54,421 nucleotides of DNA from CAYSYM01 sp964435115 (GCA_964435115.1 CAYSYM010000023.1:1-54421), one strand, 5' to 3'; shown: positions 7,074-15,246, numbered from the stretch's first letter. Numbers and translations: made by a program. The notes: generated from the letters alone by a model not told the origin.

Positions 7074-8834
7074 TCACGGCGCCGGGCGCAGGCGGTCGAT
7101 GGGCGTGACCTCCTTGTAGATGCGGTAGACCGACACGTCCTCCACCTGCGCCGTGCCGCCCAGGTCGCGCAGCCGGTTCAGGAAGTCGCCTTCCGCCTCC
7201 GAGCCCGGCACGAACACCCACACCGCGTTGGCCGTCCGCTGCACGTTGTCCGCCGGCGGGATGTAGCGGTTGAAGCCACCCGAGATGACGTACGCGAAGA
7301 CCGTCTCCTGCGATTCGAACATCAGCGGGTAGGCGATCCAGTAGTCGGTATAGAGCTGGTGACGGCCCTCGGCCTCGAGGTGCCGCGCCAATTCCGCGCG
7401 TGTGGCTGCGGTGCTGTCCACGGCCTCCTCCGGCCGCCACAGCCGCACGTCGGTCGAGAGGAGGCTGTACAGGTTGAGCGCCAGCAGGGCCGCGACGGCG
7501 ACGGCCGTGGGCCACGGTTTCCCACCCTCTGGCCCAGAGGGAGCCCCTGGGCGTTGCCCCCGCACGGGCGCGCGCCCAGCGCGCAGCGCGCTGACGGACC
7601 GCGGGAGGTGCCAGATCGCCTGGGCGACCAGTGGGACCACGGCGTAGAGCGGGAGCGCGTAGCGCGGCTCGGAGACGAAGAAGCCGAAGCGTGTCACCGC
7701 GACCACCAGCGGCACGGCGACTGCCAGGAGCACCAGCAGGGCCGGCTCTGTTCGCGCCCCCGCCGGGGGCGCGAACAGGGGGCGCAGCGTGCGGGCGTGC
7801 CAGGCCACCACGGTCGCCAGCGCGAGCACGGCCACCAGCGCGATCGCCGGGTTGCCAGCCGGCCGGTTCAGCCAGTCGCGGTCGAACATGTCCGCCGAGG
7901 TCGTCGGCTGGCCCAGCCCGATGAGGACCGGGATTCCCACGCGGAAGAAGCGGAACAACTGCGCGGCCGGGTCGAGCGGCAGGTCGGGCGGCGTGAGCAG
8001 CGCCGCGATCGTCGGGAAGCCGGCGGCGACGTTGTAGGCCAGCATCGGCCACATTCCGGCGATCACCCCGACTGTGCCCAGAGCCAGCTTGGCGGCCGAC
8101 CACTGCCGCCGGCGGCGGGCAAGCAGGTAGATTGCGCCGGGAACCAGGTAGACGATCGCCAGGAGGTGCGTCCAGAAGGCCAGGCCCGCCAGCAGACCCC
8201 AGAGCAGCGTCCCCCACGCGGGCCGGCGGCGCTCGGCGAGCCACAGCGTCACCAGCAGCAGCGCCGCGCCCAGGAAGAGGAGCTCGGCGTAGCCCCCGCG
8301 CGCCTTCGTGCTCCAGACGGCGCCCATGGCCGGCGGGAGCGCCAGGTAGGCAGCCGCCACCAGCGCCGGCCCGTTGCCAAACAGCCGCCTGGCCACCAGC
8401 GCCGTGAGCCACACGAACCCGAGGCTGTAGGTGGTCGGCACCAGCTTCAGCAGCAGTGTGCTCGAACCGAGCAGCTTGAACAGCGGCGCCGCAGTGAAAG
8501 CTTCCAGGCTGCCCAGGTACTGCTGGTTGTAGTAGAAGACGGGTCGGTCCCCGAGGAAGGCGATGTGGCGTGCCATCAAGCCGACGACCGCCTCGTCTCC
8601 ATCCAGCTCGCCGAGCGGGCTGGCCAGGATCGCCAGCCGGACGAGCAGACCCGCCAGCAGCAGGGCCCCGAGCCAGAGCCAGAACTGGCGGCCGGATGCC
8701 GTGGCGGCGGGCGCCGGGCGGGTCGGTGGGCGCCCCTCCCGGCGAGGCGCCTCGCGCGTCCGTTCCTCAGGACTGAGCGGGTGGGTGGCGTCGGCGCTGT
8801 GGCGGGCCGAACGTTGGCCCATCTGCTCTGCCAT
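7074..8834 (-). CDS. membrane glycosyltransferase, PMT/ArnT-like (GT39/GT83 type)
   Basis: A 586-residue polytopic protein. A basic N-terminal tail (1-45) is followed by about 10-12 membrane helices. The first extracytoplasmic loop holds LASPLGELDGDEAVVGLMARH; an acidic pair in this loop is catalytic in GT-C enzymes, which transfer sugars from polyprenyl-phosphate donors. SLEAFTAAPLF follows as in ArnT-like proteins. The last ~120 residues form a soluble domain. ATG at 8834 was chosen because the open frame upstream overlaps birA. It lies 14 bp after birA on the same strand. Donor and acceptor cannot be deduced. Confidence 0.8.
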   Translation of the reverse strand: MAEQMGQRSARHSADATHPLSPEERTREAPRREGRPPTRPAPAATASGRQFWLWLGALLLAGLLVRLAILASPLGELDGDEAVVGLMARHIAFLGDRPVFYYNQQYLGSLEAFTAAPLFKLLGSSTLLLKLVPTTYSLGFVWLTALVARRLFGNGPALVAAAYLALPPAMGAVWSTKARGGYAELLFLGAALLLVTLWLAERRRPAWGTLLWGLLAGLAFWTHLLAIVYLVPGAIYLLARRRRQWSAAKLALGTVGVIAGMWPMLAYNVAAGFPTIAALLTPPDLPLDPAAQLFRFFRVGIPVLIGLGQPTTSADMFDRDWLNRPAGNPAIALVAVLALATVVAWHARTLRPLFAPPAGARTEPALLVLLAVAVPLVVAVTRFGFFVSEPRYALPLYAVVPLVAQAIWHLPRSVSALRAGRAPVRGQRPGAPSGPEGGKPWPTAVAVAALLALNLYSLLSTDVRLWRPEEAVDSTAATRAELARHLEAEGRHQLYTDYWIAYPLMFESQETVFAYVISGGFNRYIPPADNVQRTANAVWVFVPGSEAEGDFLNRLRDLGGTAQVEDVSVYRIYKEVTPIDRLRPAP

Positions 8835-8848
8835 GGCCCTATCCGGGC

Positions 8849-9637
8849 TCACAGGATCAGCTCGGCGACGGCGGTGACCCGTTCGGCGCCGCCCGCCAGC
8901 CGCACCCGCAGCGCGCCGTCCGCCTCCGCGCCCAGCACCACCACCTCCTGCTCCTCCACGCCGCCGTCCAGGCCGCGCAGGCGCACCGGCTGGCCTCGGC
9001 CCCACAGGCGCCGTTGCCAGGCCGCCAGCAGCTCGCCCTGGGAGCGGGACAGCCAGGCGTCCAGGCGCTCCAGGAGCGCCCGCAGGAGCGCGCCTCGGTC
9101 CACGGGCTCGCCCGCCTCGGCCGCCAGGCTCGTCGCCCGCGGCGCCACCGCGTCCAGCGCGGCGCGACTGGTCGAGACGTTGGTCCCCGCTCCGACGATC
9201 ACCGCCAGCCGCTCCCCGTCCCAGGCTGCTTCCGCCAGCACCCCGGCGACCTTGCGGCCGCCCAGCAGCAGGTCGTTGGGCCACTTGACGGTCGGCGCCA
9301 GGCCGGGCGCTACGCGCTCCACCGCCTCCGCCAACGCGACAGAAACGAGCCTGGTGTACCGCCCCGGCTCGGGGGCCGCCGACTCCTCCCGGAAGAGGAT
9401 GGAGAGCAGCAGCGCCGACCCCGGCGGCGCCACCCACGGACGACCCTGCCGCCCGCGGCCAGCCGTCTGGTGGTCGCAGACGTAGACGGACCGACTCGGC
9501 GCACCGGCTCGGGCCGCCTGGCGCGCTACATCCTGGGTGGAGCCGACTTCGGGCGTGTACCACACCCGCCAGCCAGCCGGCGGGGTCCCCCGCGCCACCT
9601 CCGCCAGCCGATCGGACGTATCCCCTGGTGCCGACAC
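8849..9637 (-). CDS. birA: biotin--[acetyl-CoA-carboxylase] ligase
   Basis: A 262-residue biotin protein ligase that activates biotin as biotinyl-AMP and transfers it to carrier-protein lysines. The GRGRQGRPW nucleotide loop lies at residues 60-68, KWPNDLLLGGRKVAGVL at 118-134, and VGAGTNV follows. A small C-terminal SH3-like domain spans about residues 212-262. There is no N-terminal winged helix, so it is a class I enzyme and not a repressor. Start GTG. It precedes the glycosyltransferase gene by 14 bp and probably shares its transcript. Confidence 0.9.
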   Translation of the reverse strand: MSAPGDTSDRLAEVARGTPPAGWRVWYTPEVGSTQDVARQAARAGAPSRSVYVCDHQTAGRGRQGRPWVAPPGSALLLSILFREESAAPEPGRYTRLVSVALAEAVERVAPGLAPTVKWPNDLLLGGRKVAGVLAEAAWDGERLAVIVGAGTNVSTSRAALDAVAPRATSLAAEAGEPVDRGALLRALLERLDAWLSRSQGELLAAWQRRLWGRGQPVRLRGLDGGVEEQEVVVLGAEADGALRVRLAGGAERVTAVAELIL

Positions 9638-9791
9638 CTCCCGAACTATAGCCCTGGCCGTCGGTGGCGCCCCGGCCGGGCGGCTCGTCTACCATGCCCC
9701 GCACTCCCACGCGCAACCCGCGCCCAACGCCCCACCCAACCCACTGCCACCCGGCCCCCATACCGAGAGCCCTTGCATAGCTGCGAGGGCA

Positions 9792-9867
9792 CCCCTTCGC
9801 GTGGGCGCGGGTGGGCCGGCCGCGGGACGGCCCGCGCCTGCGTGGCGGATCAAGCTCTGCAAGGCCC
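9792..9867. repeat. 76-bp interspersed repeat, copy 2
   Basis: Second copy of the block at 6106-6181, in the same orientation, in the divergent spacer between birA and rdgB. A separate 8-bp hairpin lies just upstream (9769-9790, loop ATAGCT). Immediately before the rdgB ATG the sequence also contains three tandem 7-bp units of CCCGACA type. No gene is visible in 9638-9928. Confidence 0.8.
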
Positions 9868-9928
9868 CCCCGCACCCCCCGACCCCCGCACCCAGCACCG
9901 GATACCCGACACCCGACACCTGACACCC

Positions 9929-10543
9929 ATGGCCCGTGCCCGCGTCCCGCTGCTCGTCGCCACGACCAGCCCGGGCAAGCTGGCCGAGTGGCGAGCCCTG
10001 CTGGCGGACCTGCCGTTCGAGCTGCTGGGGCTGCCGGACGTGGGCATCGGCTTCGAGGTCGAAGAGACCGGCCGAACCTTCGCCAGGAACGCGCGACTCA
10101 AGGCGCAGGCGTACGGGAAGGCCAGCCGCATGCTCACACTCGCCGAGGATTCCGGACTGGCCGTGGCCGCGCTCGGCGGCGCGCCAGGGGTGCAATCCGC
10201 CCGCTGGGAGGGCGACGATTACGCCCACAAGAACCGTCTGCTCGTCCGTCTGCTGGCGGGCAGGGAGGGACGCCAGCGCACCTGCGCCTACGTCTGCGTC
10301 GTGGCCCTGCACCACCCGGACGGTCGCGTATGGACGGCGCGTGGCGAGCTGCGCGGCCGGATCGCCCACGCCCCGGCGGGCCGCGGCGGCTTCGGCTACG
10401 ACCCGGTCTTCTACGTCCCGCGGCTGAAGGCGACCCTAGCGGAGATCCCGGTAGATCAGAAGCACCGTATCAGTCATCGCGGTCGTGCGGCCCGCCGCAT
10501 ACGGCCCGCGCTCGAAGCGCTGCTCGAAGCTGCCGACCGGTAG
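9929..10543 (+). CDS. rdgB: XTP/dITP diphosphatase (RdgB/HAM1)
   Basis: A 204-residue pyrophosphatase that removes dITP, dXTP and ITP from the nucleotide pool. The nucleotide-binding TTSPGKLAEWR lies at residues 12-22, ETGRTFARNARLKAQAY at 46-62, the AEDSGLAV metal/substrate motif at 72-79, GAPGVQSARW at 84-93, and GRGGFGYDPVF near 150-160. HRGRA near the C terminus replaces the usual SHR-A segment. The ATG at 9929 matches the family N terminus. Its last 108 bp overlap, tail to tail, the minus-strand GT2 gene. Confidence 0.93.
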   Translation: MARARVPLLVATTSPGKLAEWRALLADLPFELLGLPDVGIGFEVEETGRTFARNARLKAQAYGKASRMLTLAEDSGLAVAALGGAPGVQSARWEGDDYAHKNRLLVRLLAGREGRQRTCAYVCVVALHHPDGRVWTARGELRGRIAHAPAGRGGFGYDPVFYVPRLKATLAEIPVDQKHRISHRGRAARRIRPALEALLEAADR

Positions 10544-12073
10544 CACCCGCGCGGGCCGCTGGCCGCGGAACCGCGCCTGGACCGGCACCTTCTCGGTTAC
10601 CCGGTACTCCAGGTAGCGGCCGAGCAGGAGGCGCGTGTGCGCCTCGAGCGCCGGGATCGCCGTCAGCACGAGGCCCAGGAGCGGCAGCAGCGCGAACGCG
10701 GCCCAGCCGATCAGCACGTCCAGCAGATCTTCGCCGTCCGGGTGCTGCGGCCGCAGGCGCCAGTCGGCCAGGACCACGATGGCGAGGAAGGGCAGGGTGA
10801 GCGTCAGGGCCACCGAGGTCAGCCAGGCCTGCCATAGCCCGAGCGCCGAGGCCGCGTACTCCGGGTTCAGCAGCCGTGGGAGCAGGCCGCCCAGCGTCAG
10901 CAGGAACCAGTGCGAGGGCCACATGAAGTGCTCCTCCACGTACCAGGCCGCCCGGGCGAGCCGGATGTGCCAGGGGATGTGGCGCGCCCGCATGGCGCCG
11001 AGGAGCACGTAGGGGATGTCGGACACACCCCACGCCCAGCGCAGGATCTGCTGGTAGCTGTTGGCCAGCGTGCCCCAGGTCGTCTGGCCCTCGGCCGCGT
11101 CGGCGTAGACGGGCAGGAAGATGGGGCGCACTTGGGTGCGGCGCCCGAAGTGGAAGAACAGCTTGAAGAACATGTGCGAGTCTTCCGGGATGACGTCCGC
11201 GTCCCAGAAGCGGACCTCCCGCGCGGCCGACCAGCTCAGCGAGTACGTGGACTGCGTGACCAGGCGGTGGCTCGGCACCATCCGCGCCAGCTCCCACAGC
11301 GAGTAGATGCTGTTGACCGCCCGCAGCGGCGCGGGCAGGCGCCAGTGGTTGGCGTAGAAGAGGATGGCCGGCTGGAAGACGTGGCACCGGCTCTCCGGGT
11401 GGGAGAGCACGTGGTGGCTCAGCGCCGCCAGGTACTTGCGGTGGAGCCGCGAGTCCGCATCGCACACGGTCACCACGGCGTGGCGCGGGTCCAGGCGGCG
11501 ATTCGCGACCAGCTCTTCCTCGACGCGCCTGGCCGCCCAGGCCAGGTTCGACGACTTCCCCTTCACCTCCCCCTTCAGATCCGGGTGGAACGTCACCAGG
11601 AAGTCCTTGAACAGGACGCCGAAGCGCGCGGCCAGGTGCCGCGCGCGCGCCGGAGCCTGGGCGTCGCGCTCTTCGAACGCCAGCACCACGGACACCCGGT
11701 CGAGCGGGAACTCCTGGAGTGCCAGGTGGCGCAGGGAATCGGCCAGGATCTCCTCGCTCTCGCGATAGGTGGGGAAGATGACCAGGTGTTGCAGCCGGTC
11801 GTAGCCGGGCAGGCCGCCCGCCTCCGCCTCCCAGTCGCGGTCCAGCGCGCGGCGGAGCCGGTGGGACCCGATCAGCACGCCGATGGCGAACGAGCCTGAC
11901 TTCCAGAGCCAGTACAGGCTGAAGAGCACCAGGGCGAAGCCCAGCGCCACGGGTGCCGCGAGCGCCGCCCAGGCGGGCGCCGTAATGGCGACCCACACGG
12001 CCAGGGGGGGCAGCACTTCCAGGGTGCGGCGGGCCCAGGCCGGCTGGGTGACGCGCGCCGCGGTGTCAGCCAT
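10436..12073 (-). CDS. processive GT2 membrane glycosyltransferase (cellulose-synthase-like)
   Basis: A protein of about 545 residues. Two N-terminal membrane helices flank WVAITAPAW and GFALVLFSLYWLWKSG, a cytosolic GT2 domain follows, and several C-terminal helices end it. The catalytic signature is present: VTVCDADSRLH (DxD-type UDP-sugar/metal site), the acceptor acid in VIPEDSHMFFK, and QQILRWAWG, the QxxRW motif of processive synthases. It probably polymerises or exports a polysaccharide; the sugar is unknown. ATG 12073 is preferred for its GAGG site about 10 nt upstream; a GTG at 12163 would add 30 residues. The 3' end overlaps rdgB by 108 bp on the opposite strand. Confidence 0.85.
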   Translation of the reverse strand: MADTAARVTQPAWARRTLEVLPPLAVWVAITAPAWAALAAPVALGFALVLFSLYWLWKSGSFAIGVLIGSHRLRRALDRDWEAEAGGLPGYDRLQHLVIFPTYRESEEILADSLRHLALQEFPLDRVSVVLAFEERDAQAPARARHLAARFGVLFKDFLVTFHPDLKGEVKGKSSNLAWAARRVEEELVANRRLDPRHAVVTVCDADSRLHRKYLAALSHHVLSHPESRCHVFQPAILFYANHWRLPAPLRAVNSIYSLWELARMVPSHRLVTQSTYSLSWSAAREVRFWDADVIPEDSHMFFKLFFHFGRRTQVRPIFLPVYADAAEGQTTWGTLANSYQQILRWAWGVSDIPYVLLGAMRARHIPWHIRLARAAWYVEEHFMWPSHWFLLTLGGLLPRLLNPEYAASALGLWQAWLTSVALTLTLPFLAIVVLADWRLRPQHPDGEDLLDVLIGWAAFALLPLLGLVLTAIPALEAHTRLLLGRYLEYRVTEKVPVQARFRGQRPARVLPVGSFEQRFERGPYAAGRTTAMTDTVLLIYRDLR

Positions 12074-12261
12074 CTCGTGCAGACCTCGACAACACTCCTC
12101 CGGCGTCAGAGACAGGCTCGAGGGCGCGGCGGGGGACGCGCGCTCCTTCCTCACCCTAAGCACCCGCGCGGCGCTTGTCCAGTTTGGCCGCGGGTCCGTG
12201 CAGGGTGTCTTCGGTTTTCCCTATCCCCTGCCCCCCCTTGGGAAGGGGAGCGAGGTTCCCG

Positions 12262-12281
12262 CTGGGGGCTGACGCCCCCAG
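12262..12281. repeat. 8-bp GC hairpin
   Basis: CTGGGGGC, a TGAC loop and GCCCCCAG form a perfect hairpin without a T run. It lies in the 331-bp spacer between the GT2 gene and tRNA-Pro, which also holds a C-rich and G-rich stretch near 12230-12250. Nothing else is visible in the spacer apart from the tRNA promoter. Confidence 0.55.
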
Positions 12282-12387
12282 GCCCCCACGAGGACGGCGC
12301 ACGGCTGGGCGCACCGAGCACTGGAAGACCCTGCGGGTCCGTGCCTGCGGCCGAGGGGCCAGCGGGCGGCCCGTCGGCCGCGATTGG

Positions 12388-12393
12388 TACACT
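12388..12393 (+). promoter_or_regulatory. -10 box for tRNA-Pro
   Basis: TACACT lies 11 nt before the first base of the mature tRNA. Its place and sequence match the boxes before the other two tRNA genes and the cobalamin riboswitch. No clear -35 hexamer is visible. Confidence 0.6.
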
Positions 12394-12404
12394 CCTGCCG
12401 TCTG

Positions 12405-12478
12405 CGGGGAGTAGCTCAGCCTGGCAGAGCACCACGTTTGGGACGTGGGGGCCGGAGGTTCAAGTCCTCTCTCCCCGA
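12405..12478 (+). tRNA. tRNA-Pro (TGG)
   Basis: A complete 74-nt cloverleaf. The acceptor stem CGGGGAG pairs with CTCCCCG, the D stem is GCTC/GAGC, the anticodon stem CCACG/CGTGG holds loop TTTGGGA with anticodon TGG, and the T arm is GGAGG-TTCAAGT-CCTCT. CCA is not encoded. Confidence 0.95.
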
Positions 12479-12518
12479 CCGCGAGACGCGAGAGTCCGCG
12501 TCGCGGCTGCCCGCACGC

Positions 12519-12887
12519 ATGCCACGCCGCCCCTCCGATTCCCCGGCCGAAACGCTCGAAGCCCGACGCGTGCGCGAGGCGCAGACGGCGCGCAACGTGG
12601 CGGGGCTGGAGGCTGAGCAGGAGGGGCGCATCGAGGACGCCATCGCGCTCTACGAGCGGAACGCCGCCGACGGCTTCGCGGGTGACTGGCCGTACGGCCG
12701 GCTGGTGGCGATCTACGAGCGCCGCCGGGCGTTCGACGAGGCCGAACGGGTCATCCTGCGCGCGATCGCGGTGCTCGAGGCCAGCAGCACCCGCCTGCCG
12801 CGGGACCGCCGCGCCCTGGTACGGACGTTCCGCAAGCGCCTGGCGCTGGTCCGCCAGCAACGGCGTACGGCCGGCCGGCCTTCCTGA
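12519..12887 (+). CDS. TPR-like hypothetical protein
   Basis: A 122-residue, highly charged protein. After a basic N terminus, residues about 30-95 form two helix-turn-helix repeats of tetratricopeptide type: NVAGLEAEQEGRIEDAIALY, then GRLVAIYERRRAFDEAERVI. It starts 41 bp after tRNA-Pro and could be read from the tRNA promoter. It probably mediates a protein contact; no enzyme motif is visible. Confidence 0.65.
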   Translation: MPRRPSDSPAETLEARRVREAQTARNVAGLEAEQEGRIEDAIALYERNAADGFAGDWPYGRLVAIYERRRAFDEAERVILRAIAVLEASSTRLPRDRRALVRTFRKRLALVRQQRRTAGRPS

Positions 12888-13031
12888 GCGGCGGGCCCAC
12901 CGCGACGTTGCGCAGCCCGCGGGTCGGCGTGGGGCCCGGCTCGACGCCGCTGCGGCCCGCGTGCTCAGGACACCAGAGGCGGAAGGGCGGGGCACTCGGG
13001 GCTGGGGCCGGACCGGCCGATCGCGCACCGG

Positions 13032-13292
13032 CTACTCGAACGGCTGAGGGTCGGGGAGGGCGCGCAGGACGAGGATGAGGGTGACGGCGCCGAGTGCGGC
13101 GAGCGCCACGCTCGCCAGGCTCAGGTTCGCAAGGTCCAGGCCGAGCAGCGCCGCCCCCATCCAGCCGCCGAGGATTGCCCCCAGCGCGCCGACTATGACG
13201 TTGCCCAGGACGCCGCGCCCGCGCGCTCGCGCGGCCATCCCGGCCAGCCACCCGGCCGCCAGGCCAAGCACGACCCAGACAACGATGCTCAT
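13032..13292 (-). CDS. GlsB/YeaQ/YmgE family membrane protein
   Basis: An 86-residue three-helix membrane protein. MSIVVWVVLGLAAGWLAG starts the first helix; GVLGNVIVGALGAILGGWMG, the glycine-rich second helix, is the signature of the transglycosylase-associated / YeaQ family; a third helix (VALAALGAVTLILVL) follows. These proteins are stress-associated and of unknown activity. The ATG at 13292 was chosen as the start of homology. It is the last gene of a minus-strand run that begins with the Rad52-like gene, separated by a 184-bp gap. Confidence 0.8.
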   Translation of the reverse strand: MSIVVWVVLGLAAGWLAGMAARARGRGVLGNVIVGALGAILGGWMGAALLGLDLANLSLASVALAALGAVTLILVLRALPDPQPFE

Positions 13293-13476
13293 CTCAGCCG
13301 CCGACCTCCCGCACGCAGCGCACCCATGCTGGCTCAAGCCCAGCCGGGCACAGCGGCACACATGCAAGACGCGGGCCAGGCGGACTCACCTGCCGGTTGC
13401 CCGCGCTCACCTCGGCGGTACCGCCGCGGCCGGCTGCGGTGCTGGTGGAGCCCGCGCGCGCAGCCACGCTGGCCGC

Positions 13477-13761
13477 TCAGCGGCGTCGCCGAGCGAGCCT
13501 GGTCGCCAGGTCGCGGCAGGTGCTGGCCTGCAAGACGAGGGTGCGCGTGGCGTTGTGCAGGGCCGCCCAGCCCGGCCAGTCAGGCGCTCCCTTCCGCGCG
13601 CCGGATTCGCTCCGCGCCAGGCTGTGCAGGCGGGTGGCTACCCGACTGGCGAACACGGCCAGCGCCAGCGCGCTCTCCTCCGGCGGCAGGTTGGCGGTGG
13701 CTCGGGCGAGGTAGGCGTCCGCTTCCGCCTGGTAGTCGCGCGGGACCAGCTCTTCGGCCAC
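13477..13761 (-). CDS. hypothetical protein
   Basis: A 94-residue, mostly helical protein starting at a GTG. It contains EADAYLARATANLPPEES and ends in a basic tail (RLARRRR). It starts 15 bp after the stop of the winged-helix-like gene, which itself follows the Rad52-like gene by 33 bp, so the three probably form one operon. I recognise no family; a DNA-associated role is only suggested by context. Confidence 0.5.
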   Translation of the reverse strand: MAEELVPRDYQAEADAYLARATANLPPEESALALAVFASRVATRLHSLARSESGARKGAPDWPGWAALHNATRTLVLQASTCRDLATRLARRRR

Positions 13762-13776
13762 CTCAGTGCGCCTCGG

Positions 13777-14019
13777 TCAGCGGTGCTCGCGGAGCCAGGC
13801 GTCACCCGCGGGGGTGATGGCGACCACCGGCTCGTCGCCGATGGTCGCCGTCTCCACCAGACCCTCCCCCACCAGGTCGGCGAGCGCTTCCGGCCGGAAA
13901 CGCAGCCGGTCCGAGGCGCTGAGCATGGCCAGCAGGTCGCCCTGCGGTAGTCTCCGCCAGCGCGCCAACTGCTGCAGCAACGCGCGCTGGACCGCGGGGT
14001 CGTACATCTGCCCGGCCAT
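13777..14019 (-). CDS. hypothetical winged-helix-like small protein
   Basis: An 80-residue protein starting at an ATG. Three predicted helices (AVQRALLQQLARW, PQGDLLAMLS, RFRPEALADLVGEGLVE) are followed by a beta-hairpin (TATIGDEPVVAITPAGDAWL), the layout of a winged helix; GLVE...ITPAG-WL is common at wings of MarR/PadR-like proteins. It lies between the Rad52-like gene and another small gene in one tight run. Confidence 0.5.
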   Translation of the reverse strand: MAGQMYDPAVQRALLQQLARWRRLPQGDLLAMLSASDRLRFRPEALADLVGEGLVETATIGDEPVVAITPAGDAWLREHR

Positions 14020-14052
14020 GGCGGCAGTATAGGACCGAGGTCCAGACTCCGG

Positions 14053-14769
14053 TCAGGCGGACAGGTGCGCCACGACGGCCGCCTTACGGGCCTCGTTGGC
14101 GGCCCGGTAGTGGTCCATGCACAGCACCCGGCCGTGCTTGCGCCGGCCGTAGCCCGCGAGCTGCGTCGGACCCCACGTCGTCCCGTCCTTGAACCGGGTC
14201 TCCTTCAGCGTCGCGCCGCACTCGTCGCATACCGGTGCGTCCGCCTCGCCCGGCGTCACCGCGCTCAGGCGGGGCCCCGCCGCCGGGGCGGGTGCTGGCA
14301 GGCTCTCCTTGCGGCTGAGGTACAGGCCGACTCCGATGAGGCTGGCGCACTTCTTCAGCGCGTCGGTGGCGGCGCCCTTCAGGTCGAAGCCGATGTCCAG
14401 TGGCGCGCCCGAGCTGCGCGCGCGCTTCAGCTTCTGGCTCCCGAACTGCTGGCGGGTGACCGTCTGGCCGGCGATCTCCGCGGTGAGCTCGCCGAGGACC
14501 CAGATCTCGTCGGCCTCGACGTTGATACCGTGCTCCACCACGCGGAAGCTCCAGCCCTGGACGCCGAGCACCTCGCACAGGCGAGACGTGACCTGCTCGC
14601 CGGTCACGTAGGTGAGCTCCACGCCACCCCGGAAGTCGGTAAACGTCACGTCGAAGGGCGCGGAGAGTCGCGCGTACACGTCGCTCGCGGCGGCCGGCAC
14701 TGCGCCTGCCGGCGCTGGCGGGCTGGCGCGCCGCTTGCCCTGGCGTTCTGACACGGGTCTGTCCTCCAT
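14053..14769 (-). CDS. Rad52/Rad22-family single-strand annealing protein
   Basis: A 238-residue protein. Residues about 33-155 match the Rad52/Rad22 DNA-annealing fold: LSAPFDVTFTDFRGG, TYVTGEQVTSRLCEVLG, QGWSFRV, then the strongly typical KGAATDALKKCASLIGVGLY. A linker leads to a C-terminal zinc-finger-like module with CDEC at 181-184 and CMDH at 217-220. Such proteins anneal complementary single strands in recombination and are often phage-derived, but no other phage gene is near. An SOS-box-like palindrome lies 61-76 bp upstream and two small genes follow closely. The ATG fits; the ORF runs open far upstream. Confidence 0.75.
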   Translation of the reverse strand: MEDRPVSERQGKRRASPPAPAGAVPAAASDVYARLSAPFDVTFTDFRGGVELTYVTGEQVTSRLCEVLGVQGWSFRVVEHGINVEADEIWVLGELTAEIAGQTVTRQQFGSQKLKRARSSGAPLDIGFDLKGAATDALKKCASLIGVGLYLSRKESLPAPAPAAGPRLSAVTPGEADAPVCDECGATLKETRFKDGTTWGPTQLAGYGRRKHGRVLCMDHYRAANEARKAAVVAHLSA

Positions 14770-14829
14770 AGGCTGCCCCAACTGAGCGGGCGGCGTGCCA
14801 TCGGCGCGGCCGCGCCCGCCAGTCGGGAC

Positions 14830-14845
14830 TAGAATATGCGTTCTA
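14830..14845. promoter_or_regulatory. SOS-box-like palindrome upstream of the Rad52-like gene
   Basis: TAGAATATGCGTTCTA is an interrupted palindrome with the half-site layout GAAY-N4-GTTC of Gram-positive and actinobacterial LexA boxes. On the minus strand TACAAT (14850-14845) abuts it and TATTCT lies inside it; either could be a -10 box, so a bound repressor would block transcription. The 300-bp spacer 14770-15069 holds nothing else clear. Confidence 0.55.
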
Positions 14846-15069
14846 TTGTACGGCCTGGGGGCGGGCGGGCGGCGACTTCCCGAGAGCCACGCTGGCGACT
14901 GAACCGCTGGCGGCCAGACCGGCGCGATTGCGCGCGCGGGGAGCTGGGGGCGTCGGGCCGGCGTGCGTCCGACCTGCCGGTGGGCCAAACGGGCTATTGC
15001 CCTGGGGAGCCGACAGCCGCACGCTGGGGGCGAGGTGCCGGAGAGCCAGGCGAGGTGACCCCGCAGGGA

Positions 15070-15246
15070 ATGCGACGCGTCTGCCCGGAGCAGCGCCAGG
15101 AGGCGCAGGGGCTGGTGGAGTACGCCCTGGTCCTGGCGCTCGTCTCGTTGGCTGCCGCCCTTGCGCTCACCGCCTTTGGCGGTGGCGTGGGGCTGAGCCT
15201 GAGCGCGGCCGTCTCCTCGCTCGCGTCCACCATGGCCAGCCCCTGA
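15070..15246 (+). CDS. Flp/Fap-type pilin
   Basis: A 58-residue pilin precursor. QEAQGLVEYALVLALVSLAA holds the type IVb signature: a short basic leader, a cleavage site before QGLVEY with Glu at +5, and a hydrophobic stem helix. The rest is a short small-residue tail. Such pilins are assembled by Tad machinery, but no tad or prepilin peptidase gene lies in the window, so the gene is an orphan here. Start chosen at the ATG close to the pilin motif; a GTG 15 nt upstream in frame is possible. Confidence 0.75.
   Translation: MRRVCPEQRQEAQGLVEYALVLALVSLAAALALTAFGGGVGLSLSAAVSSLASTMASP

Noticed and set aside
7038..9485. 815-residue plus-strand frame
   Set aside because: It is antisense to the glycosyltransferase and birA, with Arg/Gln/Glu/Pro-rich composition and no domain.
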